From Sporichthya sp. (lineage in GTDB: Bacteria; Actinomycetota; Actinomycetes; Sporichthyales; Sporichthyaceae): DNA of 39,872 nt. The stretch lies in contig NZ_JACDFE010000010.1 in the NCBI RefSeq assembly GCF_013815995.1, positions 1-39,872 on the forward strand, in the 5' to 3' direction. The translations under genes and the position numbers were made by a program. Below the pieces are notes generated by a model. It was given only the letters and a program-made list of their open reading frames with translations, had not been told where the DNA came from and ran no database searches. Each line of letters opens with the position of its first letter. Position 1 is the first letter of the stretch. Of the stretch, positions 24,970 to 32,718 are shown in pieces.

Positions 24970-25794
24970 ATGTCACGTCTGGACGGCAAGGTCGCCCTGA
25001 TCACCGGCGCCGCCCGCGGCCAGGGACGCAGCCACGCGCTGCGCCTGGCGGCGGACGGCGCCGACATCGTTGCGCTCGACATCTGCGCCGACATGCCTAC
25101 CGTCGCCTATCCGCTGGGGACCCCGGCCGACATGGCCGAGACCGTCGCCGGGGTCGAGGCAGCCGACCGCAACGCCCTCGCCGTCACCGCCGACGTCCGC
25201 GACGTCGAGGCGATGAAGAGCGCGGTGGCCGAGGCCGTGGACCGCTTCGGCCGCCTGGACATCGTCATTGCCAACGCCGGCATCGCGCTGCCGGCCTGGG
25301 GGGTGTCCGACGCGCAGGCCTTCGTCGACCAGATCGAGGTCAACCTCACCGGCGTCTGGAACACCGTCCACGCCGCGGCGCCGGCGATGATCGACGCCGG
25401 CAACGGCGGGTCGGTCGTGGTGATCAGCTCGGTGATGGGCCTGTCCGGTCGCACCGGCGGCGGCAACGGAGCCGCGGACGGCTACACCGCCGCCAAGCAC
25501 GGCCAGGTCGGCCTGGTGCGGGCCTGGGCCCGCTGGCTCGCCCCCCACGACATCCGGGTCAACAGCGTCCACCCCAGCGGCGTGGCCACCCCGATGGTGC
25601 TCAACGACGCCATGGCCGTCCTGTTCGCGGACAAGCCGCCGCCGGAGAAGGGCAGCGACGTCGGCAACCTGCTGGATGTGACGATCCTTCAGCCCGAGGA
25701 CATCAGCAACGCGGTGGCGTGGCTGGTCTGCGACGAGGCGCGCTACGTGACCGGAGTCGCGCTGCCGGTCGACGCCGGATTTGCCACACCATGA
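24970..25794 (+). CDS. Mycofactocin-type SDR family oxidoreductase
   Basis: A 274-residue short-chain dehydrogenase. The cofactor motif is G13-x3-G17-x-G19 in TGAARGQG, followed by DICADMP...YPLGTPADMAETV, an insertion typical of mycofactocin-coupled SDRs (TIGR03971 type) that bind NAD without exchange. NAG (ANAGIA), the catalytic Ser in VVISSVMG and the Tyr/Lys pair in GYTAAKHG are present. It would oxidise an alcohol or reduce a carbonyl; the substrate is unknown. No mycofactocin biosynthesis genes are in the window. The TIGR03084-type gene follows after 24 bases. Confidence 0.9.
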   Translation: MSRLDGKVALITGAARGQGRSHALRLAADGADIVALDICADMPTVAYPLGTPADMAETVAGVEAADRNALAVTADVRDVEAMKSAVAEAVDRFGRLDIVIANAGIALPAWGVSDAQAFVDQIEVNLTGVWNTVHAAAPAMIDAGNGGSVVVISSVMGLSGRTGGGNGAADGYTAAKHGQVGLVRAWARWLAPHDIRVNSVHPSGVATPMVLNDAMAVLFADKPPPEKGSDVGNLLDVTILQPEDISNAVAWLVCDEARYVTGVALPVDAGFATP

Positions 25795-25818
25795 TCCCTT
25801 TGGGGTAGCCCGAGGGGC

Positions 25819-26595
25819 ATGCTGGCAGACATGGAGCGGATCACTGCCGATCTGGGCGCGCAGCATGGCGAACTGCGCGCCGTCCTCGAAAACCTGGCGG
25901 CCGAGCAATGGGACACCCCGTCGCTCTGTGAGGGCTGGTCGGTCGCCGACGTCGTGCTGCACCTGGCCCAGTCGGACGAGATCGCCCTCGGCAGCGCCCG
26001 GGGCACGATCGCCATCGCTGCGCCCAGCGCCGGGTGGGACATGGAGGCCATGTACACCGGCCAGGCGACCGTCGACGAGATCGCGGCGGAGGCGGTGAAG
26101 AAGCAGCGCGGTGCCACTCCGACCGAGCTGCTGGCCCGCTGGTCCCGCGCCGCGGACGGCCTGGTCTCGACCCTGGCGCTGACCGACGCCAAGCGACTGC
26201 TGCCCTGGGTCGTCGGCGAACTGCCGGCCCGCACCCTGGCCACCACCCGCCTCGCCGAGTGCTGGATCCACACCGGCGACATCGCCCACGGCGTCGGCGC
26301 CACGCAGGAGTTCAGTGACCGGCTCTGGCACGTCGCCCGCCTCGCCTGGCGCACCATCCCGTACGCCTTCGAACGGGCCGGCCAGGTGCTCGGCGGCCCG
26401 GTCGCGGTGACCCTCGACACCCCCGACGGGGACGTGTGGGAGTTCACCGACGGCGAGGCGGTCACTACCCTGACCGGGGACGTGATGACGTTCTGCCAGG
26501 TCGCGGCCCGGCGCATCCCGGGGCACACCAGCGGGCTGCACGCCTCCGGGCCGGACGCCGACGCGGTCCTGGACCTGGTCCGCACCTTCGCCTGA
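25819..26595 (+). CDS. Maleylpyruvate isomerase-family protein (TIGR03084 type)
   Basis: A 258-residue protein of the DinB-like, mycothiol-dependent superfamily. The N-terminal four-helix bundle includes the CEGWSVADVVLHLAQSDE block with the metal-binding His, and WIHTGDIAHGVG supplies later metal ligands. The C-terminal part (DTPDGDVWEFTDGE...TGDVMTFCQVAARR) is a sterol-carrier-like domain. Length and order match TIGR03084. The real substrate is unknown. It probably shares a transcript with the SDR upstream. A 57/60-identical copy of its last 20 codons lies at 30665–30724. Confidence 0.87.
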   Translation: MLADMERITADLGAQHGELRAVLENLAAEQWDTPSLCEGWSVADVVLHLAQSDEIALGSARGTIAIAAPSAGWDMEAMYTGQATVDEIAAEAVKKQRGATPTELLARWSRAADGLVSTLALTDAKRLLPWVVGELPARTLATTRLAECWIHTGDIAHGVGATQEFSDRLWHVARLAWRTIPYAFERAGQVLGGPVAVTLDTPDGDVWEFTDGEAVTTLTGDVMTFCQVAARRIPGHTSGLHASGPDADAVLDLVRTFA

Positions 26596-26617
26596 GCGCG
26601 CCCCGGACCCGGCGCGC
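26596..26617 (+). terminator. GC hairpin after the isomerase-family gene
   Basis: GCGCGCC (26596–26602) and GGCGCGC (26611–26617) form a 7-bp perfect stem right after the stop codon. No U-tract follows, so termination is only possible, not shown. Confidence 0.35.
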
Positions 26618-26729
26618 GACCGACGCGTCAGCCCTTCACCGATTATTCGGGGGCGTTCTGTCGGTCTACCGCTCTAGTGTCACAACCGCTCCGCGAACGA
26701 ACCACTCACACGCTTTGGGGGAATCGACT

Positions 26730-28931
26730 GTGGAGCGTCTCGCACACTTCGTGCTGCGCCATCGCCGGATGGTGATGCTCGCCTGGCTCGTCATGTTCAT
26801 CATCGGGGTGGGGGCCGCCTCCAAGGTGCCGGATCGGCTCAACGTCGACTTCTCCCTCCCTGGCCAACAGGGCTACGAGACCTCCAAGGACATCCTCGAC
26901 GAGTACGGCAACGCCGGCCCGACCTCGAACGTCCCGGTCATCGTGACCGCGACCGTCCCGGCAGGCCAGAGCGTCACCGACCGCGCCGCGGACATCGAGC
27001 CGGTCATGCAGAAGCTGCGCGAGGCGATCCCGGAGGCCCGGGTCGCGGACTTCTTCTCCGCCGACAAGGACCTCTTCCTCACCAAGGACAAGCGGACCAC
27101 CTGGGCGTACGTCTACCCCAAGGAGTTCGAGAGCTTCTCCGACCCACTGCCCGATGACGCGTTGCAACCCGCGCTCGACGAGGCGAACGAGGCGACCGAC
27201 GTCGACTGGACGATCACCGGCTACGGCACCCTGGCCGCCGGTGAGGGCGAGGAATCCAGCGACTCGGCGCTCCTGGTCGAGGTGCTGCTCGGTGGAGTCG
27301 GTGCGCTCGTCGTGCTGTCGTCCCTGTTCGCCAGCCTGCTCGCGCTCGTCCCGCTGCTCATTGCCGCGGTCTCGATCCTGACCACGTTCCTCGTGGTCCT
27401 GCTCCTGACCTACGTGATGAACGTCAGCTTCGTGGTGCAGTTCCTGATCGCCCTGATCGGCCTGGGTGTGGCGATCGACTACGCCCTGCTGCTGGTCAAC
27501 CGATGGCGGGAGGAGCGCGCCCACGGCCGGGACAACCACGACGCGGTCGTGGTCGCGATGAAGTACGCCGGGCACGCCGTCGTGGCCAGTGCCGGTACCG
27601 TCGCGGTCAGCCTGTGCGCACTGCTGGTGATCCCGGTCCCGCTGCTGCGCAGCATGGGCATCGGCGGCATGCTCATTCCGGTCGTCAGCACCCTCGTCGT
27701 GTGCACCCTCCTGCCGGCGCTGCTCGGCGGCATCGGCCCCCGGGTCGACTGGCCGAGGATCCGGCACGAGGACAAGCCCTCGCGCGGTTGGAGCGCCTGG
27801 GCCCGCGGCGTGGTCAAGCGCCGCTGGGCCGCCGCCGGCGTCGCGACGCTCCTGCTCGGGCTGCTGGTGGCCCCGATCTTCGGCATCAAGATCGGCCAGG
27901 CCCGCACCGAGTCCCTGGCCAATGCCGGGCCCGCCTACGAGGCTCTGCACACCCTGGTCGACGGCGGCATCGCGGCCGGCGTGGTCTCCCCCATCGAGGT
28001 GCTGATCACCGGCCCCGACGCGGCCGAGTCGGCGGGCAAGGTGGTCACCGCCGCCGAGTCGACGCCCGGTGTCTTCGGCGCCTTCGCGCCCAGCGACGGG
28101 CAGTGGCGCAAGGGCGACTCGGTCCTGGTGGACGTCATCCCGATCAACGAGACGGTCGACACCGATCAGGCCGGCATTGTCGACGACCTCGCTGCCTCGC
28201 TCGACGGCATCCCCGGGGTGGTGGGCCTGTCCGGCACCGGGCCGACGATCCAGGACTACATCGAGGCGGTCTACAAGAACTTCCCGCTCAGTCTCGGATT
28301 GATCGCGCTGGTGACCTTCATCCTGCTGGTGCGGACCTTCCGCTCGATCCTGCTGCCGCTGAAGGCGGTGCTGCTGAACATCATCTCGGTCGCCGCGACC
28401 TTCGGTGCGACGGTGCTGTTCTGGCAGGAGGGCATGGGCTCGGAGCAGATCTTCGACATCGAGGCCACCGGAGCGGTCACCTTCTGGCTCCCGATGCTGA
28501 TCTTCGCGTTCCTGTTCGGCCTGTCGATGGACTACGAGGTCTTCATCCTCGCCCGGATGCGGGAGGAGTACGACAAGACCGGGGACACCGACGCCGCGGT
28601 CATCGAGGGGCTGGCCAGAACCGGGCGCCTGGTGACGGGCGCGGCGATGATCCTGTTCCTGTCCTTCCTCGCCCTGGCCTCCTCCCCGGGGACCGACATC
28701 AAGGTGCTGGCCACCGCGCTGGGCATCGGCATCCTGCTCGACGCCACGATCGTGCGCGCCTTGCTGGTGCCGGCCCTGGTCTCGCTGTTCGGGGAGTGGA
28801 ACTGGTGGCTGCCGGCATGGGCGGCCAAGCCGCTGCGGCTCGAGCCGAACCCGCGGCCAGGCAAGCGGCTGCCACTACCACCCGAGGAGCCCGAGCGGGA
28901 GATGGTCCACTCCGGCTCCGAGCCGTACTAG
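26730..28931 (+). CDS. MMPL family RND-type transporter
   Basis: A 733-residue membrane protein with the MMPL layout: a first helix (about residues 12–30), an extracytoplasmic domain (about 35–175), five or six helices (about 180–370), a second extracytoplasmic domain (about 395–530) and six more helices ending near 700. The key motifs GVAIDYALLLVNRWREE and LSMDYEVFILARMREEY carry the Asp-Tyr pairs of the proton relay. Start: GTG 26730 after GGGGGA; the upstream open frame overlaps the preceding gene. MMPL proteins export lipids or small molecules using the proton gradient; the cargo cannot be assigned. A strong terminator follows. Confidence 0.92.
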   Translation: MERLAHFVLRHRRMVMLAWLVMFIIGVGAASKVPDRLNVDFSLPGQQGYETSKDILDEYGNAGPTSNVPVIVTATVPAGQSVTDRAADIEPVMQKLREAIPEARVADFFSADKDLFLTKDKRTTWAYVYPKEFESFSDPLPDDALQPALDEANEATDVDWTITGYGTLAAGEGEESSDSALLVEVLLGGVGALVVLSSLFASLLALVPLLIAAVSILTTFLVVLLLTYVMNVSFVVQFLIALIGLGVAIDYALLLVNRWREERAHGRDNHDAVVVAMKYAGHAVVASAGTVAVSLCALLVIPVPLLRSMGIGGMLIPVVSTLVVCTLLPALLGGIGPRVDWPRIRHEDKPSRGWSAWARGVVKRRWAAAGVATLLLGLLVAPIFGIKIGQARTESLANAGPAYEALHTLVDGGIAAGVVSPIEVLITGPDAAESAGKVVTAAESTPGVFGAFAPSDGQWRKGDSVLVDVIPINETVDTDQAGIVDDLAASLDGIPGVVGLSGTGPTIQDYIEAVYKNFPLSLGLIALVTFILLVRTFRSILLPLKAVLLNIISVAATFGATVLFWQEGMGSEQIFDIEATGAVTFWLPMLIFAFLFGLSMDYEVFILARMREEYDKTGDTDAAVIEGLARTGRLVTGAAMILFLSFLALASSPGTDIKVLATALGIGILLDATIVRALLVPALVSLFGEWNWWLPAWAAKPLRLEPNPRPGKRLPLPPEEPEREMVHSGSEPY

Positions 28932-28940
28932 CAACCGACC

Positions 28941-28971
28941 GGCCGCCCGGCACCCAGCCGGGCGGCCTTTT
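28941..28971 (+). terminator. Strong intrinsic terminator after the MMPL gene
   Basis: GGCCGCCCGGC / GCCGGGCGGCC forms an 11-bp perfect stem with loop ACCCA and is followed by TTTT. It ends the MMPL transcript ten bases before the converging toxin gene's stop. Confidence 0.9.
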
Positions 28972-28980
28972 CGGGCTTGG

Positions 28981-29511
28981 TCAGAGCCGGTCCAGGCGCG
29001 CCAGGCGCGGGTCGTCCTCCCCCATGAGGTGAACCAGCCAGGCACGGGCCTCAGCCCGGTCCACTCGGCCGTGGTCGAGCATGTTCTCGATGTCAGCCCA
29101 GTCCTGGGTCCGGTTGAACAGCGCTTTGAAGATCGTGAGATCGGTTGCCGAAATGATCGGAATCGTGGTGCCGGCGAACGGCACCCGCTCGGTCCGGCCG
29201 GCGACGACGGTGTGCAGCTCGTCCTGTGGGAAGAACAGGTCGACCGGCGTTCGGTCCCAGAACAGCCGGGTCTGGCCCGTGCGAGAGATCTGCGCGAGGT
29301 CCGGGTCGGACCAGGCGACCCCCGCGGGCAGCGCTTGCACGACCGTGCGCGCCTTGCGGGTGGGGACGCTGATGTTCACATCGATGTCCGCCGTCGCCCG
29401 CGGGCTGGCGACGTGGAAGCCCAGCGCGATCGCCCCGCCGAACGCGTGCTCGATGCCGCCGTCGGCCAGGGCCTGGTCGACCGCCACGATCTTCTCGACG
29501 AAGGACGTCAT
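28981..29511 (-). CDS. AbiEii-like nucleotidyltransferase toxin
   Basis: A 176-residue protein with the nucleotidyltransferase signature GG...DxD: G25-G26 in FGGAIALGFH, then D42 and D44 in TADIDVNI. A third region, TPVDLFF, supplies another acidic residue. It fits the AbiEii/AbiGii-like (MNT-type) toxins, which add nucleotides to tRNA or proteins. Start: ATG 29511, overlapping the stop of the XRE gene by four bases, so antitoxin and toxin are coupled. A 125-bp internal piece (29179–29303) is duplicated exactly at 31609–31733. Target and activity are unproven. Confidence 0.82.
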   Translation of the reverse strand: MTSFVEKIVAVDQALADGGIEHAFGGAIALGFHVASPRATADIDVNISVPTRKARTVVQALPAGVAWSDPDLAQISRTGQTRLFWDRTPVDLFFPQDELHTVVAGRTERVPFAGTTIPIISATDLTIFKALFNRTQDWADIENMLDHGRVDRAEARAWLVHLMGEDDPRLARLDRL

Positions 29512-29843
29512 CGGCGGATCATCGCCTTGAACGGACCGAACGCGGGCGACGGTGCTGCCTCGACCGCCGGCATGGCGTCGACTAGGCCGAGGACGTCGGC
29601 CAGCTCCTGACCCTGCCTCAACCGATCTAGTTCCGGTGTCGCCGCCAACAGATCCAACCCGGCAACGGCCAGCAGCCGGGCCAGCATCGCCGCCGACGGC
29701 TGCTTGGCCGAGGTCTCGTACGCGCACAACTGACTGGCCGGCATTCCAGCCCGCCGAGCGAACTCCGCCTGGCTCCACTCGCGCCGGCGCCGCGCCTGCC
29801 GGAGCAGTCGGGCCGCGCTCGACTCGGGATCGGTTCGCGCCAC
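29508..29843 (-). CDS. XRE-family antitoxin of the nucleotidyltransferase module
   Basis: A 111-residue protein. Residues about 10–65 form an XRE/Cro-type helix-turn-helix (LLRQARRRREWSQAEFARRA, AYETSAKQPSAAMLARLL); the C-terminal half is a Pro/Ala-rich extension likely to contact the toxin. GTG start at 29843, with a TAAGCT box six bases upstream inside a palindrome, indicating a leaderless and autorepressed transcript. Order XRE–nucleotidyltransferase with a four-base overlap is typical of such modules. Confidence 0.83.
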   Translation of the reverse strand: MARTDPESSAARLLRQARRRREWSQAEFARRAGMPASQLCAYETSAKQPSAAMLARLLAVAGLDLLAATPELDRLRQGQELADVLGLVDAMPAVEAAPSPAFGPFKAMIRR

Positions 29844-29847
29844 GGCA

Positions 29848-29863
29848 TTAGCTTATCAGCTAA
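29848..29863 (-). promoter_or_regulatory. Palindromic operator over the -10 box of the XRE gene
   Basis: TTAGCTTATCAGCTAA has perfect 6-bp arms (TTAGCT/AGCTAA). It covers the TAAGCT -10 box (minus strand) and ends four bases before the GTG start, an ideal place for autorepression by the XRE antitoxin. Confidence 0.65.
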
Positions 29864-29919
29864 GGTCTCCACGGCGCTTGCCGGGAGGCCGCGCTCGCGG
29901 GCAACTCCAGACGTGGTGA

Positions 29920-29925
29920 TAATCT
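29920..29925 (+). promoter_or_regulatory. Extended -10 box (TGATAATCT) for leaderless vapB1
   Basis: TAATCT, preceded by TGA (extended -10), ends seven bases before the ATG at 29933. No Shine–Dalgarno site is present. Confidence 0.55.
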
Positions 29926-29932
29926 GGGTGCC

Positions 29933-30193
29933 ATGAATTCACCACATCCGGTGCCGGTGAAGGTCGACGCTCAGGGGCGGCTGGTTCTCCCGCGCCACCT
30001 GCGCGAGGAGCTGGTCTCCCTCCCCGGTCAGGTTCTGGCCCGTCGCACACCCGACGGCGTGCTTCTCACCCCCGCGACACCCGCCGGCGAGCCGGCTCTC
30101 GGCGCCGACGGGCTGCCGGTCCTCGCCGTGGGCCGCGCGGTGTCGAACGACGAGGTCCTGGCCGCCATTGACCGGGAGCGCGCCGACCGGTGA
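29933..30193 (+). CDS. vapB: AbrB-type VapB antitoxin (module 1)
   Basis: An 86-residue protein with an N-terminal SpoVT/AbrB DNA-binding domain (PVKVDAQGRLVLPRHLREEL, about residues 6–50). The acidic/Ala-rich C-terminal tail (SNDEVLAAIDRERADR) would bind and block the toxin. It overlaps vapC1 by three or four bases. It is transcribed divergently from the XRE/nucleotidyltransferase module, separated by only 89 bases. Confidence 0.88.
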   Translation: MNSPHPVPVKVDAQGRLVLPRHLREELVSLPGQVLARRTPDGVLLTPATPAGEPALGADGLPVLAVGRAVSNDEVLAAIDRERADR

Positions 30194-30585
30194 TGGACAC
30201 GTCGGCGCTAGTGGCCGCCCTCGTCGCCGATCACCAGTACCACTCGCTGGCCCGCCCGCACCTCCGCGCAGACGGCCGGCTGCCCGCGATCGTGCTGGCG
30301 GAGACCTTCTCCCAGCTCCGACGGACGTTCGGCCAGTCGGCGGCCAACTCTGCGGCGCTGTTGCGACCCTGGTGGGCCGACCGCAAGCGGATCCTGCCGA
30401 CGACGGCCGCCGCCACCGCAGCGATCCTCCGCCGGGCGGGCGAACTCGATCTGGGCGGCAGCATCCATGACGCCCTCGTCGCCCAAGTGTGCAAGGAGCA
30501 CGACATACCGCTGGTTACCCTGGACGGTCGCCAGCACCGCCTCGCCCTCGCCCTCGGGGCCGGAAGCACCTATCTGCTCGCCTGA
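30190..30585 (+). CDS. vapC: PIN-domain VapC toxin (module 1)
   Basis: A 131-residue PIN ribonuclease from GTG 30190 (ATG 30193 would remove one residue and equally overlaps the antitoxin stop). The acidic active-site set is complete: D3 (MDTSAL), E38 (LAETF), D94 (IHDALV) and D112 (TLDGR). VapC toxins cut tRNA or rRNA and are neutralised by VapB. Nothing suggests loss of function. Confidence 0.9.
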   Translation: MMDTSALVAALVADHQYHSLARPHLRADGRLPAIVLAETFSQLRRTFGQSAANSAALLRPWWADRKRILPTTAAATAAILRRAGELDLGGSIHDALVAQVCKEHDIPLVTLDGRQHRLALALGAGSTYLLA

Positions 30586-30664
30586 CCACGGCCCATCATC
30601 GGCGGCTGCGAGTGGACCAGCGAGCGCCTGACGCTGAACGTGTTCCTGTCGATGCGGCGGCGGA

Positions 30665-30724
30665 CTGCACGCCGCCGGGCCGGACGCCGACGCGGTCCTG
30701 GACCTAGTGCGCACCTTCGCCTGA
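30665..30724 (+). pseudogene. 3' fragment copied from the TIGR03084-type gene
   Basis: These 60 bases match 26536–26595, the last 20 codons and stop of the maleylpyruvate isomerase-family gene, at 57 positions. The rest of the gene is absent. It lies in the 197-base gap between vapC1 and the converging vapC2. Confidence 0.85.
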
Positions 30725-30782
30725 ACGGTCGGCAGCGGCGCCTGATGAGGAGGCGGACACGCGCTCGTAATCTGATTGCCCG

Positions 30783-31223
30783 TCAACTAACCTCAGCAAG
30801 CGGCTCGAACCAGTCGAGTCCGGTGAACCGCGCGAAGCCCCGGTCGGCGGTGGCCAGGCGGCTGCCATGGGACAGCGCGACCGCGGCGAGCCACGCGTCA
30901 GGCACTAGGTTGCCGCGCACCGCGCGGTCACCCCGCACGATCTCGGCAAAGCGATTCCAGGTTGCCGGGGTGGCGTGCAAGGGACGGGCCCTCGGCGCGG
31001 TCCGGAGTGCGGTCACAAATCGCAAGGCATCGGCGGTGGGCGCCGGCTTGGTGAAGATGCGCGGGTTGGTGACGACTCGCAGGAACGCCGCGAGCACGGT
31101 ATCGACCAGACCCAGCTCCTCCCGCCCGGAGAGGACACCATTGAGCCAGGCCGAATACGCCGCATGGTCTTCCGCCTCGCGGCGATACGCGTAGACCAGC
31201 ACGTTGACGTCCGGCTGGATCAC
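30783..31223 (-). CDS. vapC: PIN-domain VapC toxin (module 2, TIGR00028 type)
   Basis: A 146-residue PIN protein of the TA_00028-type subfamily (PDVNVLVYAYR, FLRVVTNPRIF, VRGNLVPDAWLAA, TADRGFARFTGLDW). Active-site acids D5, D109 and D127 are present. It overlaps its antitoxin by four bases. It converges on module 1. Related to the mycobacterial VapC group with the same FLR-TNPR motif. Confidence 0.9.
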   Translation of the reverse strand: MIQPDVNVLVYAYRREAEDHAAYSAWLNGVLSGREELGLVDTVLAAFLRVVTNPRIFTKPAPTADALRFVTALRTAPRARPLHATPATWNRFAEIVRGDRAVRGNLVPDAWLAAVALSHGSRLATADRGFARFTGLDWFEPLAEVS

Positions 31224-31462
31224 CGCAGGCCGTCCGCGTCCAGCGCCGCCGCGAAAGCCTCGCGATCGGCTGGGTCGACCAGAAACCGCGTCGTCCGATC
31301 CCCGAAGGTCGGCAGCGGCTTCGGCGCAGCGTCCTCGTCGGTCTTGCCCAGCACCGCCCTGAGTCCCTCTTCGACCAGGCTCGTGAACGTCCGGCCTTCG
31401 GCGGCGGCCTTGGCCTTCGCAGCTTCGCCGAGTGCGTCAGGCAGGTTGATGGTCGTTCTCAT
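31220..31462 (-). CDS. vapB: Ribbon-helix-helix VapB antitoxin (module 2)
   Basis: An 80-residue protein starting MRTTINLPDAL at the ATG at 31462, the usual start of this family (RHH DNA-binding strand and helices, residues 1–45). The C-terminal part (PLPTFGDRTTRFLVDPADRE in part) binds the toxin. A TATGCT box lies seven bases before this ATG. An upstream ATG at 31474 with GAGGAGG ahead is possible and would add four residues (MLVC). Confidence 0.88.
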   Translation of the reverse strand: MRTTINLPDALGEAAKAKAAAEGRTFTSLVEEGLRAVLGKTDEDAAPKPLPTFGDRTTRFLVDPADREAFAAALDADGLR

Positions 31463-31469
31463 ACATACG

Positions 31470-31475
31470 AGCATA
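31470..31475 (-). promoter_or_regulatory. -10 box (TATGCT) for vapB2, with repeated GTATG half-sites
   Basis: On the minus strand TATGCT ends seven bases before the ATG at 31462. GTATG occurs repeatedly across box and start (GTATGCTCGTATGTATG), possible RHH half-sites for autorepression. Confidence 0.5.
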
Positions 31476-31608
31476 CGCCCTCCTCATCGCGCCAAAGGGC
31501 TGAGCGTAAGGAGCGCGACCGACGGTTTCAGCGTGCTTGTGGACATCCTGCGCCTGAACCAACGATGGCCCTGGACCGAGTTGATCACCAGCGGCCACCA
31601 ACGACTCG

Positions 31609-31733
31609 CGGCACCCGCTCGGTCCGGCCGGCGACGACGGTGTGCAGCTCGTCCTGTGGGAAGAACAGGTCGACCGGCGTTCGGTCCCAGAACAGCCGGG
31701 TCTGGCCCGTGCGAGAGATCTGCGCGAGGTCCG
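31609..31733 (-). repeat. Exact 125-bp copy of part of the AbiEii-like toxin gene
   Basis: Identical to 29179–29303 over 125 bases, in the same orientation and offset by 2430 bp. It carries codons from the middle of the nucleotidyltransferase (region of TRLFWDRTPVDLFFPQDELH) without start or end. The surrounding 31476–31768 has no intact gene; a short tail (ILRLNQRWPWTELI on +) may be another remnant. Confidence 0.95.
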
Positions 31734-31768
31734 CCCCGCCGCGATCAGCGCTACTGGGAGATGACTGG

Positions 31769-31774
31769 TAGTCT
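31769..31774 (+). promoter_or_regulatory. Extended -10 box (TGGTAGTCT) for leaderless vapB3
   Basis: TAGTCT, preceded by TGG, ends seven bases before the ATG at 31782, the same layout as vapB1. Confidence 0.5.
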
Positions 31775-31781
31775 ATTCCCT

Positions 31782-32018
31782 ATGGAGACCACCGTTGACT
31801 CCGTTGGCCGCATCGTGGTGCCGAAGGCGCTGCGAGACGCCCTGGGCCTGGTCCCCGGCTCGACGGTCGACGTCTCGCGCTACGGCGCGGGGCTGCAGTT
31901 GGTGCCCAGCGGCCGCACGGCGCAACTGGTCGAGGAGGGTGGCGTTTTGGTGGCCACCGGCGACACCACGATCGACGATGACACCGTGTTCGGGCTGATC
32001 GACTCCGACCGCCGGTGA
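31782..32018 (+). CDS. vapB: AbrB-type VapB antitoxin (module 3)
   Basis: A 78-residue protein. Residues 1–45 form the SpoVT/AbrB domain ([29 protein letters not shown]). The acidic tail ([18 protein letters not shown]) is the toxin-binding part. It overlaps vapC3 by four bases (GTGA). Similar in type to module 1, but too different in sequence to be a recent duplicate. Confidence 0.88.
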   Translation: METTVDSVGRIVVPKALRDALGLVPGSTVDVSRYGAGLQLVPSGRTAQLVEEGGVLVATGDTTIDDDTVFGLIDSDRR

Positions 32019-32428
32019 CCGCCGCGCTGGCGTTGGACACGAGCGTCGCCGTCCCCCTGCTAGTCGCGACCCACGCCGCGCACGCCGAGGTTGTGGAGTG
32101 GTGGGGCGGGCGCCAGATATCTCTGTGCGGTCATGCGCTCGCGGAAACGTACTCGGTCTTGACGCGCCTCCCCGGCGACATCCGGCTCAGCCCGGCCGAC
32201 GCCGCACGACTCATCGCGGAGCGTTTCGCCCCTCCGCTCCTCCTCGCGGCGAAGACGTCACGCGGGCTGCCCACGCTGCTCTCCGAGTTGGGTATCGCGG
32301 GCGGAGCGGTCTACGACGCAATCATCGGCCTCGCGGCCGTCGGTGCTGACGCCACCCTCGCCACGCGAGACGCGCGGGCCCGGGACACCTACCGTGCGGT
32401 CGGCGCGCGGACGGTCGTCGTCGGCTGA
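32015..32428 (+). CDS. vapC: PIN-domain VapC toxin (module 3)
   Basis: A 137-residue PIN ribonuclease from GTG 32015. Active-site acids D8 (LDTSVA), E44 (LAETYSVL), D101 (VYDAII) and D119 (TRDAR) are all present. The 290 bases after it, up to mosB, contain no gene I can support. Confidence 0.9.
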   Translation: MTAALALDTSVAVPLLVATHAAHAEVVEWWGGRQISLCGHALAETYSVLTRLPGDIRLSPADAARLIAERFAPPLLLAAKTSRGLPTLLSELGIAGGAVYDAIIGLAAVGADATLATRDARARDTYRAVGARTVVVG

Positions 32429-32718
32429 TCCCGGTCAGCGGATGCGCCCGCGCAAGCAGTCGAGAACCCCCAGTCGAAGCGGCCGCCCACCCGGTACGTG
32501 GGCGGGGTCCGGAACGGGGTGAGCCCGTAGCCGCTGAAGACCGGTTCGACCCTGCGAGGCTGTTGGCCGACTCGTCGTTGCATTCGCTGGGGCGAGCGCG
32601 GCGGACGGAAAACTTTGCCAAGCGAGCTGTCCCGACGCGGCTGCGACGGAGCCCGAACGGGTACCCCGGCACCTGAGCCTCCCCGGGGATCATCGAAGCG
32701 CGCAGGTGAGACTTGACG

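Noticed and set aside
28981-29843. A classical AbiE phage-exclusion system
   Set aside because: The toxin is a small nucleotidyltransferase and the partner is an XRE protein, not the AbiEi antitoxin; called only AbiEii-like.
28981-32428. Integrative element or prophage carrying the toxin–antitoxin genes
   Set aside because: No integrase, transposase, tRNA attachment site or phage gene is present, and no flanking att-like repeat was found; the 125-bp repeat is internal.
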